Assembly (NCBI RefSeq): GCF_051860505.1
Contig: NZ_JBHYDX010000019.1
Coordinates: 27,356-91,355 of the forward strand
Direction: 5' to 3'
DNA from: Pannonibacter sp051860505
Lineage (GTDB): Bacteria; Pseudomonadota; Alphaproteobacteria; Rhizobiales; Stappiaceae
DNA length: 64,000 nt
The position numbers and the translations under genes were made by a program. Of the stretch, positions 1 to 8,362 are shown in pieces (the stretch's first letter is position 1; each line of letters opens with the position of its first letter). The notes below the pieces were generated by a model. It saw only the letters and a list, made by a program, of their open reading frames with translations, had not been told where the DNA came from and did no database searches.

Positions 1-2301
1 TTGCTGAAGTACCTGCCGGAGGACTTTGTCAGCGACGAGATGCGCGCCGTCAGCGACAAGATGACGATGCAGGTGATGTGGGCCCAGGGCCATGCGGAGC
101 GCGCCGCCCGCGTGCCGTACTTCTGCTCCGGCTGCCCGCATTCGTCGTCAACCGTGACGCCGGAAGGCTCCCGCTCGCTGCCGGGCATCGGTTGCCATGC
201 CATGACGGAGCAGGCTGGCCGCACCACCGATGGCCAGATCGCCATGGGCGGCGAGGGTGTGCTGTGGGTCGGCCAGAAGGACTTCTCCAACGACACCCAC
301 GTCTTCGCCAATCTGGGTGATGGCACCTATTTCCATTCCGGCATTCTGGCGATCCGTCAGTCCATCGCCTCGAAGATGCCGATCACCTACAAGATCCTCT
401 ACAACGACGCTGTCGCCATGACCGGCGGCCAGCCGCATGATGGCACCCTGACCGTGCCGCAAATCACGCGGCAGCTTGAGGCCGAAGGCGTCGACCGCAT
501 TGCCGTCGTCTCCGAGAACCCCGATGCCTATATCGGCCGCAGTGATCTTGCTCCGCTGACTGAGGTCGTGCACCGCGATCTCCTGATGGATGTGCAGCGC
601 GGGTTCCAGACCGTGCCGGGCGTCACCGTCATCGTCTATGACCAGACGTGCGCAGCCGAAAAGCGCCGCCGCCGCAAGAAGGGCACCTTCCCCGATCCGG
701 ATCTGCGCCTGTTCATCAACGACCGCGTCTGCGAGGGCTGCGGCGATTGCTCGGTTCAGTCCAACTGCCTCTCCGTCGAGCCGCTGAAGACGGCCTTCGG
801 CGAAAAGCGCCAGATCAACCAGTCGAGCTGCAACAAGGACTTCTCCTGCGTGAAGGGCTTCTGCCCGTCCTTCGTCGAAGTTGGCGGTGCGGCGCTGCGC
901 AAGGCGACCACCAAGGGCCTCGACATTGACGCCATGCTGGCGGACTTGCCTAAGGTCGAGCTGCCGGGGCTTGAACGCACCCGCAACCTGCTCGTCGCCG
1001 GCATTGGCGGCATGGGCGTGACGACCATCTCCGCCGTGCTTGCCATGGCCGCGCATCTGGATGGCATCCAGGCCTCGACGCTGGACATGACCGGTCTGGC
1101 GCAAAAGGGTGGCCCGGTGACCTCGCATGTGCGTTTTGCCTCGCTTGAGCGGGGCATCGAGGGACCGCGCGTACCCACGGCCGCGCTGGATGTGCTGATC
1201 GCCTCCGACATGGTCGTGGCCACCAATGCCGAACAGCTGGCGCTGGCCAACCGTCCGGTGATGCTGAGCGTGGCCAATACCCGCGTGGCGCCGACGGCCG
1301 AGTTCGTGCTGAAGCAGACCTTGTCCTTCGATGAGGCGCGGATGCTGAAGTCGCTGGAAGCCGCCTCGCGCGCCTGCCTGCCGATTGATGCGGCGAGCGT
1401 TGCCGAGAAGCTTTTCGGTGATGCCATCTACGCCAACATGATGCTGGTCGGCATGGCCTATCAGGCCGGCGGCCTGCCGCTGCATGCCGAAGCCATCGAG
1501 GCCGCGCTGGAGCTGAACGGCGCGTCTGTTGCCAGCAACATCAAGGCCTTCCGCGCCGGGCGCGTGCTGGCCGCCGATCCGGCGAAGATCCTGTCCGCCC
1601 TGCCGGGCCAGGAAAAGCCGGCACCCGAGACGCTGGACGAGAAGATCGCCCGCTACGCCCGGGAACTCACCGCCTACCAGAACGCTGCCTATGCCGACCG
1701 CTTCACAACGCTGGTTGGCGACCTGCGCAAGGCCGACGCGACCCATGGCCCGGGCACCTTCCGTCTCACCGAGACGGTTGCCGACATGCTCTACAAGGTG
1801 ATGGCGTACAAGGACGAGTATGAGGTTGCCCGCCTCTATGCCGATCCGGCCTTCAAGGCGAAGCTGCTGGCGCAGTTCGATGATCCGAAGAAGCTGAAGG
1901 TCCTGCTGGCCCCGCCGCTTCTGGCCCATCGCAAGGATCCGAAGACCGGCCGTCCGGCCAAGATCGGCTTCGGCCCATGGATCTTCACCGCCTTCCGCCT
2001 GTTGTCGAAGTTCAAGTCGCTGCGCGGCAGCAAACTCGACATCTTCGGCTACAACGCTGAGCGCAAGGCGGAACGGGCGCTGCTCGACAGCTACAGCGCC
2101 GATGTCGCGGTTCTGACCGGTCACCTCGGCACGGCGAGCTACGGCCTTCTGGTGGAGATCGCTCGCGTGCCGGATCTGGTGCGGGGCTTTGGCCCGGTGA
2201 AGGAGGCAAATCTCGCCAAGGCCGAGGCCAAGCGCGCCCAGCTGATGCAGAAGCTCGTCACCGGCAACGGCTCGGAAGGCTTCATGGCTGCGGCGGAGTA
2301 G
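1..2301 (+). CDS. Indolepyruvate ferredoxin oxidoreductase, C-terminal two thirds (partial at window edge)
   Basis: The enzyme oxidatively decarboxylates aryl-2-oxo acids such as indolepyruvate to aryl-acyl-CoA and passes electrons to ferredoxin. The 766 visible residues begin inside the protein. Family members with fused alpha and beta parts are about 1,150-1,170 residues, so roughly 390 N-terminal residues lie outside the window. Visible in order: a TPP-binding region with GDGTYFHSG near residue 106, an iron-sulfur module (CEGCGDCSVQSNC near 245, then FSCVKGFCPSF), the gamma-type domain opening LLVAGIGGMGVTT near 330, and the C-terminal extension typical of the long fused form. The TTG at base 1 is an artefact of the cut, not a start. 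A perfect hairpin follows the stop directly. Confidence 0.93.
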   Translation: MLKYLPEDFVSDEMRAVSDKMTMQVMWAQGHAERAARVPYFCSGCPHSSSTVTPEGSRSLPGIGCHAMTEQAGRTTDGQIAMGGEGVLWVGQKDFSNDTHVFANLGDGTYFHSGILAIRQSIASKMPITYKILYNDAVAMTGGQPHDGTLTVPQITRQLEAEGVDRIAVVSENPDAYIGRSDLAPLTEVVHRDLLMDVQRGFQTVPGVTVIVYDQTCAAEKRRRRKKGTFPDPDLRLFINDRVCEGCGDCSVQSNCLSVEPLKTAFGEKRQINQSSCNKDFSCVKGFCPSFVEVGGAALRKATTKGLDIDAMLADLPKVELPGLERTRNLLVAGIGGMGVTTISAVLAMAAHLDGIQASTLDMTGLAQKGGPVTSHVRFASLERGIEGPRVPTAALDVLIASDMVVATNAEQLALANRPVMLSVANTRVAPTAEFVLKQTLSFDEARMLKSLEAASRACLPIDAASVAEKLFGDAIYANMMLVGMAYQAGGLPLHAEAIEAALELNGASVASNIKAFRAGRVLAADPAKILSALPGQEKPAPETLDEKIARYARELTAYQNAAYADRFTTLVGDLRKADATHGPGTFRLTETVADMLYKVMAYKDEYEVARLYADPAFKAKLLAQFDDPKKLKVLLAPPLLAHRKDPKTGRPAKIGFGPWIFTAFRLLSKFKSLRGSKLDIFGYNAERKAERALLDSYSADVAVLTGHLGTASYGLLVEIARVPDLVRGFGPVKEANLAKAEAKRAQLMQKLVTGNGSEGFMAAAE

Positions 2302-2340
2302 GACCAACTCTCGGTGAGCTTGACTCACCGAGAGTTGGTC
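2302..2340 (+). terminator. Perfect 17-bp hairpin directly after the oxidoreductase stop
   Basis: The arms at 2302-2318 and 2324-2340 are exact reverse complements with a 5-nt loop (cttga). The left arm begins on the base after the TAG stop. No T-tract follows, so this may be a bidirectional or Rho-assisted end, or a 3' stabiliser, between the convergent genes on either side. Confidence 0.6.
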
Positions 2341-2409
2341 AAGCCCGTGCGGCGATTGAGCATTTTCAAGGCGTGATGCGTCAGCATCTCAGCGGCTTGG
2401 TATAAGTCT

Positions 2410-3423
2410 CTAGCCGAAGCGCTGCCTCCAGGTCGGCACCGGATCGCCCGGTGCCGGTGTGGCGTGGTAGATGCCGCGGGCAATGGCGCGGGCGAGGGTG
2501 GAGACGGCGGCAGCACCCAGCTGCACCATGTCCGCCATCGGACGCTCCAGTTTTTTCTGGCCCGTCGAGATTGCGAACACCAGATCGCCATCCAGCGGCG
2601 TATGCGCCGGCCACAGCGCCCGGGCGAGGCCGTCATGGGCCATCACGGCAAGGCGCTTGGCTTCCGCCTTGGTCAGGATCGCGTCGGTGGCGACGGCGGC
2701 AATCGTGGTGTTCGCGCCAGCAGACAGCGCGTCAAGCTTGGTTCGCACGCTGACGGCGTCTTCGGGCAGGGGGGTGGGATAACCCAGTCCGCCGAACTCG
2801 CCGTTGCGCTCAAAAGGGGCGGCCCAGAAGTGCCGCGTATCGCCAACGGTTGCCCGGCCCAGCGCATTGACGGCAACGATGGCGCCAACCGTGACCCCGT
2901 TCTCCAGCCGGATCGAGGCCGAGCCGAGCCCGCCCTTGAGGTTGGCCGTCGTCGCACCGCAGCCGGCGCCGTGCGAGCCGAGCGGGAAATCGCGTGAGAC
3001 CGTGTCGAGTGCCGCGCGTCCAAGGTCGCGATAGGGGGCCATGTCGCCCCAGCTCTTGTTGCCGCCGTTGAGGAGATCGAACAGGATCGCCGAGGGCACG
3101 ATTGGCACGCGCACCGGACCGACCTGAAAGCCGCGCCCCATTTCCGCCAACCGTCCCTGCACGCCCGCGCCAGCATCAAGGCCGAACGCCGATCCGCCGG
3201 CCAGCACGATGGCATCGACGGCTTCCACGGTTTGCTCGGGTTCCAGCAGCGCGATCTCGCGCGTACCAGGCGCGCCGCCATGAATGGCGACCGAGGCCAC
3301 CGCCGGCTGATCGGGCAGGATGACTGTGACGCCGGATTTCAGGTCAAGATCATCGGCCCAGCCCACGGACATCCCGGGCACGTCGGTGATGAGGTTGCGC
3401 AGCGTGTCACTCAATCCCGGCAT
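2410..3423 (-). CDS. P1-family N-terminal nucleophile hydrolase (DmpA/NylC-like aminopeptidase)
   Basis: This 337-residue protein belongs to the DmpA/NylC superfamily, autoprocessed N-terminal-nucleophile hydrolases that act on small peptides, D-amino-acid esters or amide oligomers. The family hallmarks are visible: LAGGSAFGLDA near residue 75, GAGCGATTANLKGGLGS near 150, and GANTTIAAVATDA near 240. In NylC-like members the last segment is the self-cleavage site, with the second residue of the N-T pair becoming the nucleophile. The substrate cannot be told. The gene converges on the oxidoreductase gene and has a long repeat-filled gap upstream. There is no signal peptide, so it is probably cytoplasmic. 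Confidence 0.85.
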   Translation of the reverse strand: MPGLSDTLRNLITDVPGMSVGWADDLDLKSGVTVILPDQPAVASVAIHGGAPGTREIALLEPEQTVEAVDAIVLAGGSAFGLDAGAGVQGRLAEMGRGFQVGPVRVPIVPSAILFDLLNGGNKSWGDMAPYRDLGRAALDTVSRDFPLGSHGAGCGATTANLKGGLGSASIRLENGVTVGAIVAVNALGRATVGDTRHFWAAPFERNGEFGGLGYPTPLPEDAVSVRTKLDALSAGANTTIAAVATDAILTKAEAKRLAVMAHDGLARALWPAHTPLDGDLVFAISTGQKKLERPMADMVQLGAAAVSTLARAIARGIYHATPAPGDPVPTWRQRFG

Positions 3424-3579
3424 CGCGGTCCTCCGTCAGCCGGACCTGACAACAGCCAAGGCTCCGGACGCCTCAAGCCTGATCGGCTTTTGACCGGGGT
3501 GCAAGGGGAGGTGCGAGGTTTTGAAGCGTGAAGCTCCAAAGGGCTCTCCGCCGGTCCTCACGAGGGGTAGGGCGATTGC

Positions 3580-3860
3580 ATATGAAGGCCGGCAAATGGG
3601 CTATGGAAGGGACAGAACTGAGACAGTTCAACCTTGTGGGAGCCTCGAAGCTCCCCTCCCCCTCGTGGGGAGGGGGTTGGGGGGGGGGGGGGGGGGGGGG
3701 GGGGCCGCGGACCTAAATCCATCCACTTACTTTTCTGACCAGGCGTTCTTCAGACGCTTGGTGATCGAACGGCACTCACGTGCCCCCCCCCCCCCCCCCC
3801 CCCGGGGGAGGGGGGCTTCGAGGCCTCAAAACCGTCTGGCCCACACATGCGATAGTCCTG
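3580..3860 (-). repeat. Inverted-arm intergenic element, copy A (reverse orientation)
   Basis: This is the reverse complement of the element seen at 39080-39260, 52430-52690 and 56840-57110. It has GC-rich arms built from ccctccccctcgtgggga-type sequence around a shared centre (here aaatccatccacttac...gaccaggcgttcttcagacg) and a shared flank (catatgaag). In this copy the inner part of each arm is replaced by long G and C runs. The 530-bp gap around it (3424-3953) shows no gene. Confidence 0.75.
3679..3803. other. 26-G run (3679-3704) and 21-C run (3783-3803)
   Basis: There are two uninterrupted homopolymers in the two arms of repeat copy A, where the other copies read mixed gaggggtgaggggtggggg-type sequence. 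They could be real slippage products in a GC-only arm or errors of sequencing or assembly; the sequence alone cannot decide. Confidence 0.8.
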
Positions 3861-3953
3861 CCACCGGCTGCATAGAGACCGTGCCCCAGTTGCAGGACAC
3901 CTGAACTCCAGCAAATGCCTGTTCTGCGGGAGAATCATCGCCCGGTCAGCACC

Positions 3954-4520
3954 TCAGAGGCTGTGATAGGCGCGGGCCTTGTAGATCAGGGCATCGTGTG
4001 CCTCGCCCAACCGCACATCCTTCAGCGCGCCGATGAAGATCGAATGCGAGCCGACATCGTGGCTTTGCATCAGGCTGCAATCTGCGCTCATCAATGCGCC
4101 GACCAGCACGGGTGCCCCGGTTGCGCCGGTGATCCATTCGGCGCTGGCAAAGCGTGGCTCCATGTCCGCACCATGGCGGCCGGCAAACGTGTCTGACAAT
4201 GCGCTCTGGTGTCCGGCCAGCGTGTTGAGGCAGAACACCCGGTTCTCCGTCACGGCGGCATGGATCCGGCTGGAGCGGTTGACGCAGACGATCAGCGCCG
4301 GTGGCGCGTCGGTCAGCGAACAGGCAGCAGAGACAGTCGCGCCGCAGCGTCCGCTGGTGCCGTCCGTCGTCAGAACATGGACAGCGGTGGCGATTCGGCT
4401 CATCGCCTCGCGGAAGCGGGCCAGGTCGAGCGCCGGCAGGGCGGCGGCACCATGTGCCAGCGCAATCGGATCAGGCTTGGAAGTAGGCTTGATGGGAGCA
4501 GGCTTTTTAGGAGCAGACAT
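3954..4520 (-). CDS. Flavin reductase domain protein (HpaC/RutF-like)
   Basis: This 188-residue protein has the flavin reductase fold of two-component monooxygenases, which supplies reduced FMN or FAD from NAD(P)H. Typical segments are RIATAVHVLTTDG, GATVSAACSLTDAPPALIVC near residue 70, VFCLNTL and the C-terminal FIGALKDVRLGEAHDALIY. I chose the ATG at 4520 (SAPKKPAPIKP) over a TTG at 4556 because the extra 12 residues look non-coding. The first 30 residues are a Lys/Pro/Ala-rich extension. No partner oxygenase is adjacent, so it may be a stand-alone reductase. Confidence 0.85.
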   Translation of the reverse strand: MSAPKKPAPIKPTSKPDPIALAHGAAALPALDLARFREAMSRIATAVHVLTTDGTSGRCGATVSAACSLTDAPPALIVCVNRSSRIHAAVTENRVFCLNTLAGHQSALSDTFAGRHGADMEPRFASAEWITGATGAPVLVGALMSADCSLMQSHDVGSHSIFIGALKDVRLGEAHDALIYKARAYHSL

Positions 4521-4858
4521 GGGCGAAAAGGTCTTTCCCTTGCGTCTTGCGCTCAACGCGCGAAAATGTGGCCTGGCAGCAAGCTCGGCACGGGGGCAGC
4601 GCAGTCATCCGACACAGCATCGGTCAGAAAATCGGCGACAGAAGCCAGTATGGCGGCAAGGATATAACGCGGCCTTGCCGAACTTGCACCCTGGCCCGTC
4701 GTTTTGGTTGCGTTAAACCGTCCTGGCGGTGAAAAAAAGCATGGCTTGCTGCAGCGGTTTGCCCTGCAGGATGGTACGTAAGGCACCGAACATCGGAATC
4801 CCGCCGGCATTGCCCGGCAGTTGATTGAGGCCGGCAGGTGATTGAAGGTTGGTACGGG
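4521..4858. other. Divergent intergenic gap, no gene recognised
   Basis: The 338 bp separate the leftward flavin reductase and the rightward binding protein, and must hold both promoters. Short frames exist on both strands, but none has a convincing ribosome site or a family match. Confidence 0.5.
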
Positions 4859-5968
4859 ATGAAGCGGGGGATCGCGGCGGCAGGTGTGGTTCTGGCAAGC
4901 CTCTGGGCACCCGTTGCAATGGCGGAGATCGCCGTCGGCGTGGCCGCGCCCCTTAACGGGCCCTTCGCTCCGCTCGGCCAGCAGCTCCTGTCCGGTGTTC
5001 GCGAGGCCATCGCTGATCTCAACGCCCGTGGCGGCATTGCCGGCGAGAAGGTGAAGGTCGAGGCCGTCGACGACGGCTGCGAGGCGAAGAAGGCCGAGGC
5101 CGTCGCCAACCAGCTCGTCGGCCGCAAGGTTCGTCTTGTGGTCGGTCACGTCTGTTCGACCGCCTCGCTGGCCGCCGCCAAGGTCTATGCCGAGGCCGGG
5201 ATCATCCAGATCAGCCCGGCGACCCTGTCGCCCCGTCTGACGGAGGATCGCGCCGGACCTGGCCTGTTCCGTCTGGCGCGGCGCGAGGACGCACAGGCGA
5301 CAGCGCTGGCCGATCTGTTGCTCCAGGAATTCGGCACGCAGCGCATCGCGCTGATTGCCGACCGAAGCGCCTATGGCAAGGCACTGTCCGATGCGGTGAA
5401 AGAAAAGATCAACGCCGGCGGACTGCGCGAGGCCGTCAACCTGACCTTCGAGCCGGGTGAGAAGGATTTTCGCGGCCTTGCCTCCACGCTGAAGGGCGAG
5501 ACCATCGACGCCGTCTTCATTGCTGCCCACGCCGCCGATACAGGCAACTTCAAGGCCGCGCTCGCCGGGATCGGACTGACTGTTCCGGTTATCGCCGGCG
5601 ATGCGGTGATGGGGACGGAGTATGGTGCCGCCGCCGGTGATGCTGCCAGCGGCATCCGCGTCAGCTTCCTGCCAGATGCCACCGGACTTGCCGCCGCCCA
5701 GGACATCGTCGAGCGCCTGCGCGCGCGCAAGGACGAGGCGCTCGGCTATACCTTGCCGGCCTATGCTGCACTTGAACTCTATGCTGCAGCGGTCACTGAG
5801 GCCGGCAACACGGAGTTTGCCGAGGTCGCAGCGGCCCTGCAGCAGGGCCGGTTCGAGACGGTGATCGGCCCTGTCGCCTTCACTCCGGACGGGGATGCGG
5901 ACATGCCGGGCTATGCCTTCTTTGACTGGCGCGACGGCGCCTTCCGTCCTGCGGATGTCACCAATTAA
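4859..5968 (+). CDS. Branched-chain amino-acid-type ABC transporter substrate-binding protein (LivK-like)
   Basis: This 369-residue periplasmic binding protein of the Leu/Ile/Val type (Peripla_BP_6) starts with a clear signal peptide, MKRGIAAAGVVLASLWAPVAMA, cleaved before EIAVGVAAPLNG. Further marks are GQQLLSGVREAIADLNARGG near residue 45, VVGHVCSTASLAAA near 95 and the second lobe IALIADRSAYGKALSDAV. I chose the ATG at 4859 over an upstream in-frame ATG at 4838 because the signal peptide begins there. No permease or ATPase genes of the Liv type lie in the window, so it is an orphan binding protein whose ligand is unknown. Confidence 0.87.
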   Translation: MKRGIAAAGVVLASLWAPVAMAEIAVGVAAPLNGPFAPLGQQLLSGVREAIADLNARGGIAGEKVKVEAVDDGCEAKKAEAVANQLVGRKVRLVVGHVCSTASLAAAKVYAEAGIIQISPATLSPRLTEDRAGPGLFRLARREDAQATALADLLLQEFGTQRIALIADRSAYGKALSDAVKEKINAGGLREAVNLTFEPGEKDFRGLASTLKGETIDAVFIAAHAADTGNFKAALAGIGLTVPVIAGDAVMGTEYGAAAGDAASGIRVSFLPDATGLAAAQDIVERLRARKDEALGYTLPAYAALELYAAAVTEAGNTEFAEVAAALQQGRFETVIGPVAFTPDGDADMPGYAFFDWRDGAFRPADVTN

Positions 5969-5979
5969 CCCTTTGTTCA
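5965..5979. promoter_or_regulatory. CtrA-like site (TTAA-N7-TTCA)
   Basis: TTAACCCTTTGTTCA overlaps the stop of the binding-protein gene and lies 79 bp before the L,D-transpeptidase start. One base differs from the CtrA consensus TTAA-N7-TTAA. Regulation of the transpeptidase is an inference. Confidence 0.3.
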
Positions 5980-6057
5980 GAATTTGCCCGCCGCCGGGTG
6001 CCGCCCGGACGGGGCACTGCTAGTGTTGCTGCAGGTCTTGTCTGGTTCAGGCGGCGA

Positions 6058-6615
6058 ATGGCAATGGCAGAAAATCGCGGTGGACGGAGGCTTCGCCTCG
6101 TTTCATATGGCGCATGTCTGGCGCTGTTCGGTCTTCTCGGTCTTGGCGCGGCAACGGTCAATCCGGCCCATGCCGGCGGCACGCTGGTGCATTTCGAGGA
6201 CCCGCGTTTTGCCCCCGGCACCATCGTCGTGCGCAACGGCGAGCGGCGGCTCTATCTTGTGGTGGGGCAGGGCAGGGCGCTCGCCTATCCCGTCGCGGTC
6301 GGCAAACGCGGCAAGAGCTGGACCGGCCAGACCTATGTCGACGGCAAATATGTCAAGCCGGCCTGGATCCCGCCGGCCGAGGTGAAGCGCGACATCCCGT
6401 CCTTGCCGGACCGCATTCCCGGCGGCGCGCCCAACAATCCGATGGGCATCGCCGCGCTGACCCTGTCCGGCGGCGAATTTGCCATTCACGGCACCAATCG
6501 CCCCGACAGCATCGGCCGCCCGGTCTCCTACGGCTGCATCCGCATGCTGAACGACGACATCGCCGACCTGTTCCACCGCGTCGCCGTCAACACGCCGGTC
6601 GTAGCCCTGCCGTAA
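6058..6615 (+). CDS. L,D-transpeptidase (YkuD domain)
   Basis: This 185-residue secreted YkuD-fold enzyme forms 3-3 cross-links in peptidoglycan or anchors proteins to it. A basic N-terminus and hydrophobic stretch (SYGACLALFGLLGLGAATV) end at NPAHA, a probable signal peptidase site. The catalytic signature is HGTNRPDSIGRPVSYGCIRM near residues 143-162, with His and Cys both present. The ATG at 6058 was chosen; the longer frame from 5998 adds a non-signal-like stretch. A second YkuD protein is encoded at 37672-38364. The lrgAB pair follows 110 bp downstream. Confidence 0.9.
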   Translation: MAMAENRGGRRLRLVSYGACLALFGLLGLGAATVNPAHAGGTLVHFEDPRFAPGTIVVRNGERRLYLVVGQGRALAYPVAVGKRGKSWTGQTYVDGKYVKPAWIPPAEVKRDIPSLPDRIPGGAPNNPMGIAALTLSGGEFAIHGTNRPDSIGRPVSYGCIRMLNDDIADLFHRVAVNTPVVALP

Positions 6616-6725
6616 GGCGGGCAGCTGACCATGGCGGACGCTCCCCGCGCTCCATTGCCGCCTTGTGCCCGACGGCTGGCCCGGACACTCTGGAGCCTTG
6701 ATTCCTGAAGGGGCCGGAGCGGGCG

Positions 6726-7109
6726 ATGTTGTTCTATCTCACTGTCATTCTCGTCTGCCAGCTCGCGGGCGAGCTGATTGTCGTCGGGCTTGGCCTGCCG
6801 ATGCCGGGGCCGGTGATTGGCATGATCCTGCTGTTTGCCGGGCTTGTCATCCGGGGCAGCATTCCGGAGGGGCTGACGCGGGTGGGGGATGCGTTTCTTT
6901 CCAACCTGTCGCTGCTGTTCATTCCTGCCGGCGTCGGCGTCGTGCTGCATATGGGGCTGATCGCGCGCGAGGCGAAGGCGCTGGGCGCGGCCCTCTTCGG
7001 CAGCACGCTGTTTGCCATCGCCGTCACCGGCCTCCTGATGCATTGGCTCACCCGGCGCCAGCGCGCCCGTGCGGGTGAGGGCGGGGGCGAGACGGGAGAC
7101 CGGCCATGA
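6726..7109 (+). CDS. lrgA: CidA/LrgA family holin-like membrane protein
   Basis: This 127-residue inner-membrane protein has four hydrophobic segments and the CidA/LrgA hallmark LPMPGPVIGMILLF near residue 25, followed by RVGDAFLSNLSLLFIPAGVGV. The family is described as holin-like and linked to autolysis control or to export of organic acids such as pyruvate. Its stop overlaps the start of the LrgB gene (ATGA), the usual arrangement of the pair. There is no LytSR-type regulator nearby. Confidence 0.88.
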   Translation: MLFYLTVILVCQLAGELIVVGLGLPMPGPVIGMILLFAGLVIRGSIPEGLTRVGDAFLSNLSLLFIPAGVGVVLHMGLIAREAKALGAALFGSTLFAIAVTGLLMHWLTRRQRARAGEGGGETGDRP

Positions 7110-7831
7110 GCGCCCCGGCCAGCCTGACCGAGCTGTGGGTCTATCTCGCCGCCAGCCCGCTGACGGCGCTGACCATGACGCTGATCGCCTATCAATGCGG
7201 CATGTGGATCTCGGCCAGGGCCGGGTTCAGCCCGCTGGCCAATCCGGTGCTGCTGGCCGTTCTGCTGCTGGTCGGCTTGTTGCTCGTCACCGGCACCGAC
7301 TACAGCACCTATTTCGAGGGTGCGCAGTTCGTCCACTTTCTGCTTGGGCCGGCCACCGTTGCGCTGGCGTTGCCGCTCTACCGTCAGATCGAACGGGTGC
7401 GGCGCTCGGCCCTTGCCATCACGGTCAGTTTGCTCACCGGCGGCGCGGTGGCGGCGGCAACGGCGGTAGCCATCGGTGCCTTCTTCGGGGCAGGGCCGGA
7501 CATTCTGGCCTCGCTGGCCCCGAAGTCGGTTACGGCGGCCGTTGCCATGGGCATCGCCGACAAGCTCGGCGGACTGCCCTCGCTCACGGCCGTGCTGGTG
7601 ATGATCACCGGGGTGATCGGTGCCGCGCTGGGCCCGCTGCTGCTGACCCTCCTCGGCGTACGCGATCCGGCCTCGCGCGGGCTCGCCATCGGTACGGCCG
7701 CGCATGGCATCGGCACGGCGCGCGCCCTGCAGATGAGCGATCTCGAAGGCGCCTTCGCCGGCCTTGCCATGGGCCTCAATGCGCTTGCCACCGCGCTGCT
7801 CTTGCCGCTCGTTTGGGGCTGGGTGTTCTGA
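7106..7831 (+). CDS. lrgB: LrgB/CidB family membrane protein
   Basis: This 241-residue polytopic protein of the LrgB family is encoded in a 4-bp ATGA overlap with lrgA. Family marks are NPVLLAVLLLVGLLL near residue 40, ATVALALPLYRQIERVRR near 80 and SLAPKSVTAAVAMGIADKLGG near 130, ending in TAAHGIGTARALQM. It works with the LrgA partner in the cytoplasmic membrane; the transported substrate or lytic role is not determined by sequence. Confidence 0.9.
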   Translation: MSAPASLTELWVYLAASPLTALTMTLIAYQCGMWISARAGFSPLANPVLLAVLLLVGLLLVTGTDYSTYFEGAQFVHFLLGPATVALALPLYRQIERVRRSALAITVSLLTGGAVAAATAVAIGAFFGAGPDILASLAPKSVTAAVAMGIADKLGGLPSLTAVLVMITGVIGAALGPLLLTLLGVRDPASRGLAIGTAAHGIGTARALQMSDLEGAFAGLAMGLNALATALLLPLVWGWVF

Positions 7832-7847
7832 CGAGGCCTGCAGCCGG

Positions 7848-8135
7848 TCAGTCGAGACCGGCGGCCTTCCTAAGTGCGGCGTTCATGCGCGATTGCCAGC
7901 CCGCGCCGGACTGCCGGAAATGATCGACCACATCTGCGTCCAGTCGCAAGGACACTGGCAGCTTTACCGTGTCTGCCTTCGGGCGACCGCCAAGGTTCTT
8001 GCGCATAGCGGCGGCGAGGTCTGGAAACACCTCGGCAAAGGGCCGTGCGGCGGCAAGTTCCGTTTCGCTTGCCTCTGGTGCATCCGTGTCAAGGGATGGC
8101 GCGGGCCGGAGTGGAGGTTTCCGAGGTCTGGTCAC
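7848..8135 (-). CDS. brnA: BrnA-type ribbon-helix-helix antitoxin, orphan
   Basis: This 95-residue protein's C-terminal half carries the BrnA signature GGRPKADTVKLPVSLRLDAD followed by VVDHFRQSGAGWQSRMNAALRKA. BrnA binds DNA as a ribbon-helix-helix dimer and neutralises the BrnT ribonuclease. The GTG at 8135 is preceded by GGAAAGGAGA with proper spacing. The GTG overlaps the TGA of a brnT remnant (GTGA), the usual brnTA coupling, but brnT is truncated. It is therefore an antitoxin without its toxin, probably now a free regulator or a relic. Confidence 0.85.
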   Translation of the reverse strand: MTRPRKPPLRPAPSLDTDAPEASETELAAARPFAEVFPDLAAAMRKNLGGRPKADTVKLPVSLRLDADVVDHFRQSGAGWQSRMNAALRKAAGLD

Positions 8136-8233
8136 AGCAGTCTCCTTTCCCTCTGGCTTGCCGGGCGCATGGAGACGACCGAAAGCCCTTCGGCTCCAAG
8201 CACCGTGAAAACGACGGCAATCGTCCCGGCTTG
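8132..8233 (-). pseudogene. brnT: Remnant of brnT toxin (last 33 codons only)
   Basis: The frame reads QAGTIAVVFTVLGAEG then LSVVSMRPASQRERRLL and stops at 8132, overlapping the brnA start. This matches the end of BrnT (a beta strand, then I-S-x-R-x-A-x-x-x-E-R). A TAG sits just before it, and the upstream 200 nt contain no trace of the BrnT N-terminus (W-D-x-x-K-A-x-x-N-x-x-K-H-G). A REP-type palindrome lies immediately upstream, at the break point. Confidence 0.7.
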
Positions 8234-8236
8234 CTA

Positions 8237-8269
8237 CTCGTCGCTCCTGCGCAGGCAGGAGCCCAGTAA
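8237..8269 (+). repeat. REP-type palindrome, family R2, copy 1
   Basis: tcgtcgctcctgcgcaggca followed by ggagcccagta; it has the same core as the copies at 37411-37627 and 63270-63304. It abuts the truncated brnT. Confidence 0.8.
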
Positions 8270-8362
8270 CCACCTGAGCCGGACGGGTTTCAAGGTGCAA
8301 AAGGAGATTTGTTCTCGTAGGGGAATAGAATCTCAGGGCCTGCAGTAGCTTGGCAAAGTTGG

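Noticed and set aside
148..2328. Long minus-strand frame (726 codons) opposite the indolepyruvate oxidoreductase
   Set aside because: It is a mirror of a well-conserved gene in GC-rich DNA and has no family features; the sense strand carries the clear domains.
3521..3904. 127-codon frame through the G-rich repeat
   Set aside because: Coding potential comes only from the homopolymers and repeat arms.
5965..5979. Near-CtrA box treated as a firm regulatory site
   Set aside because: One mismatch and overlap with a stop codon; kept only as a low-confidence feature.
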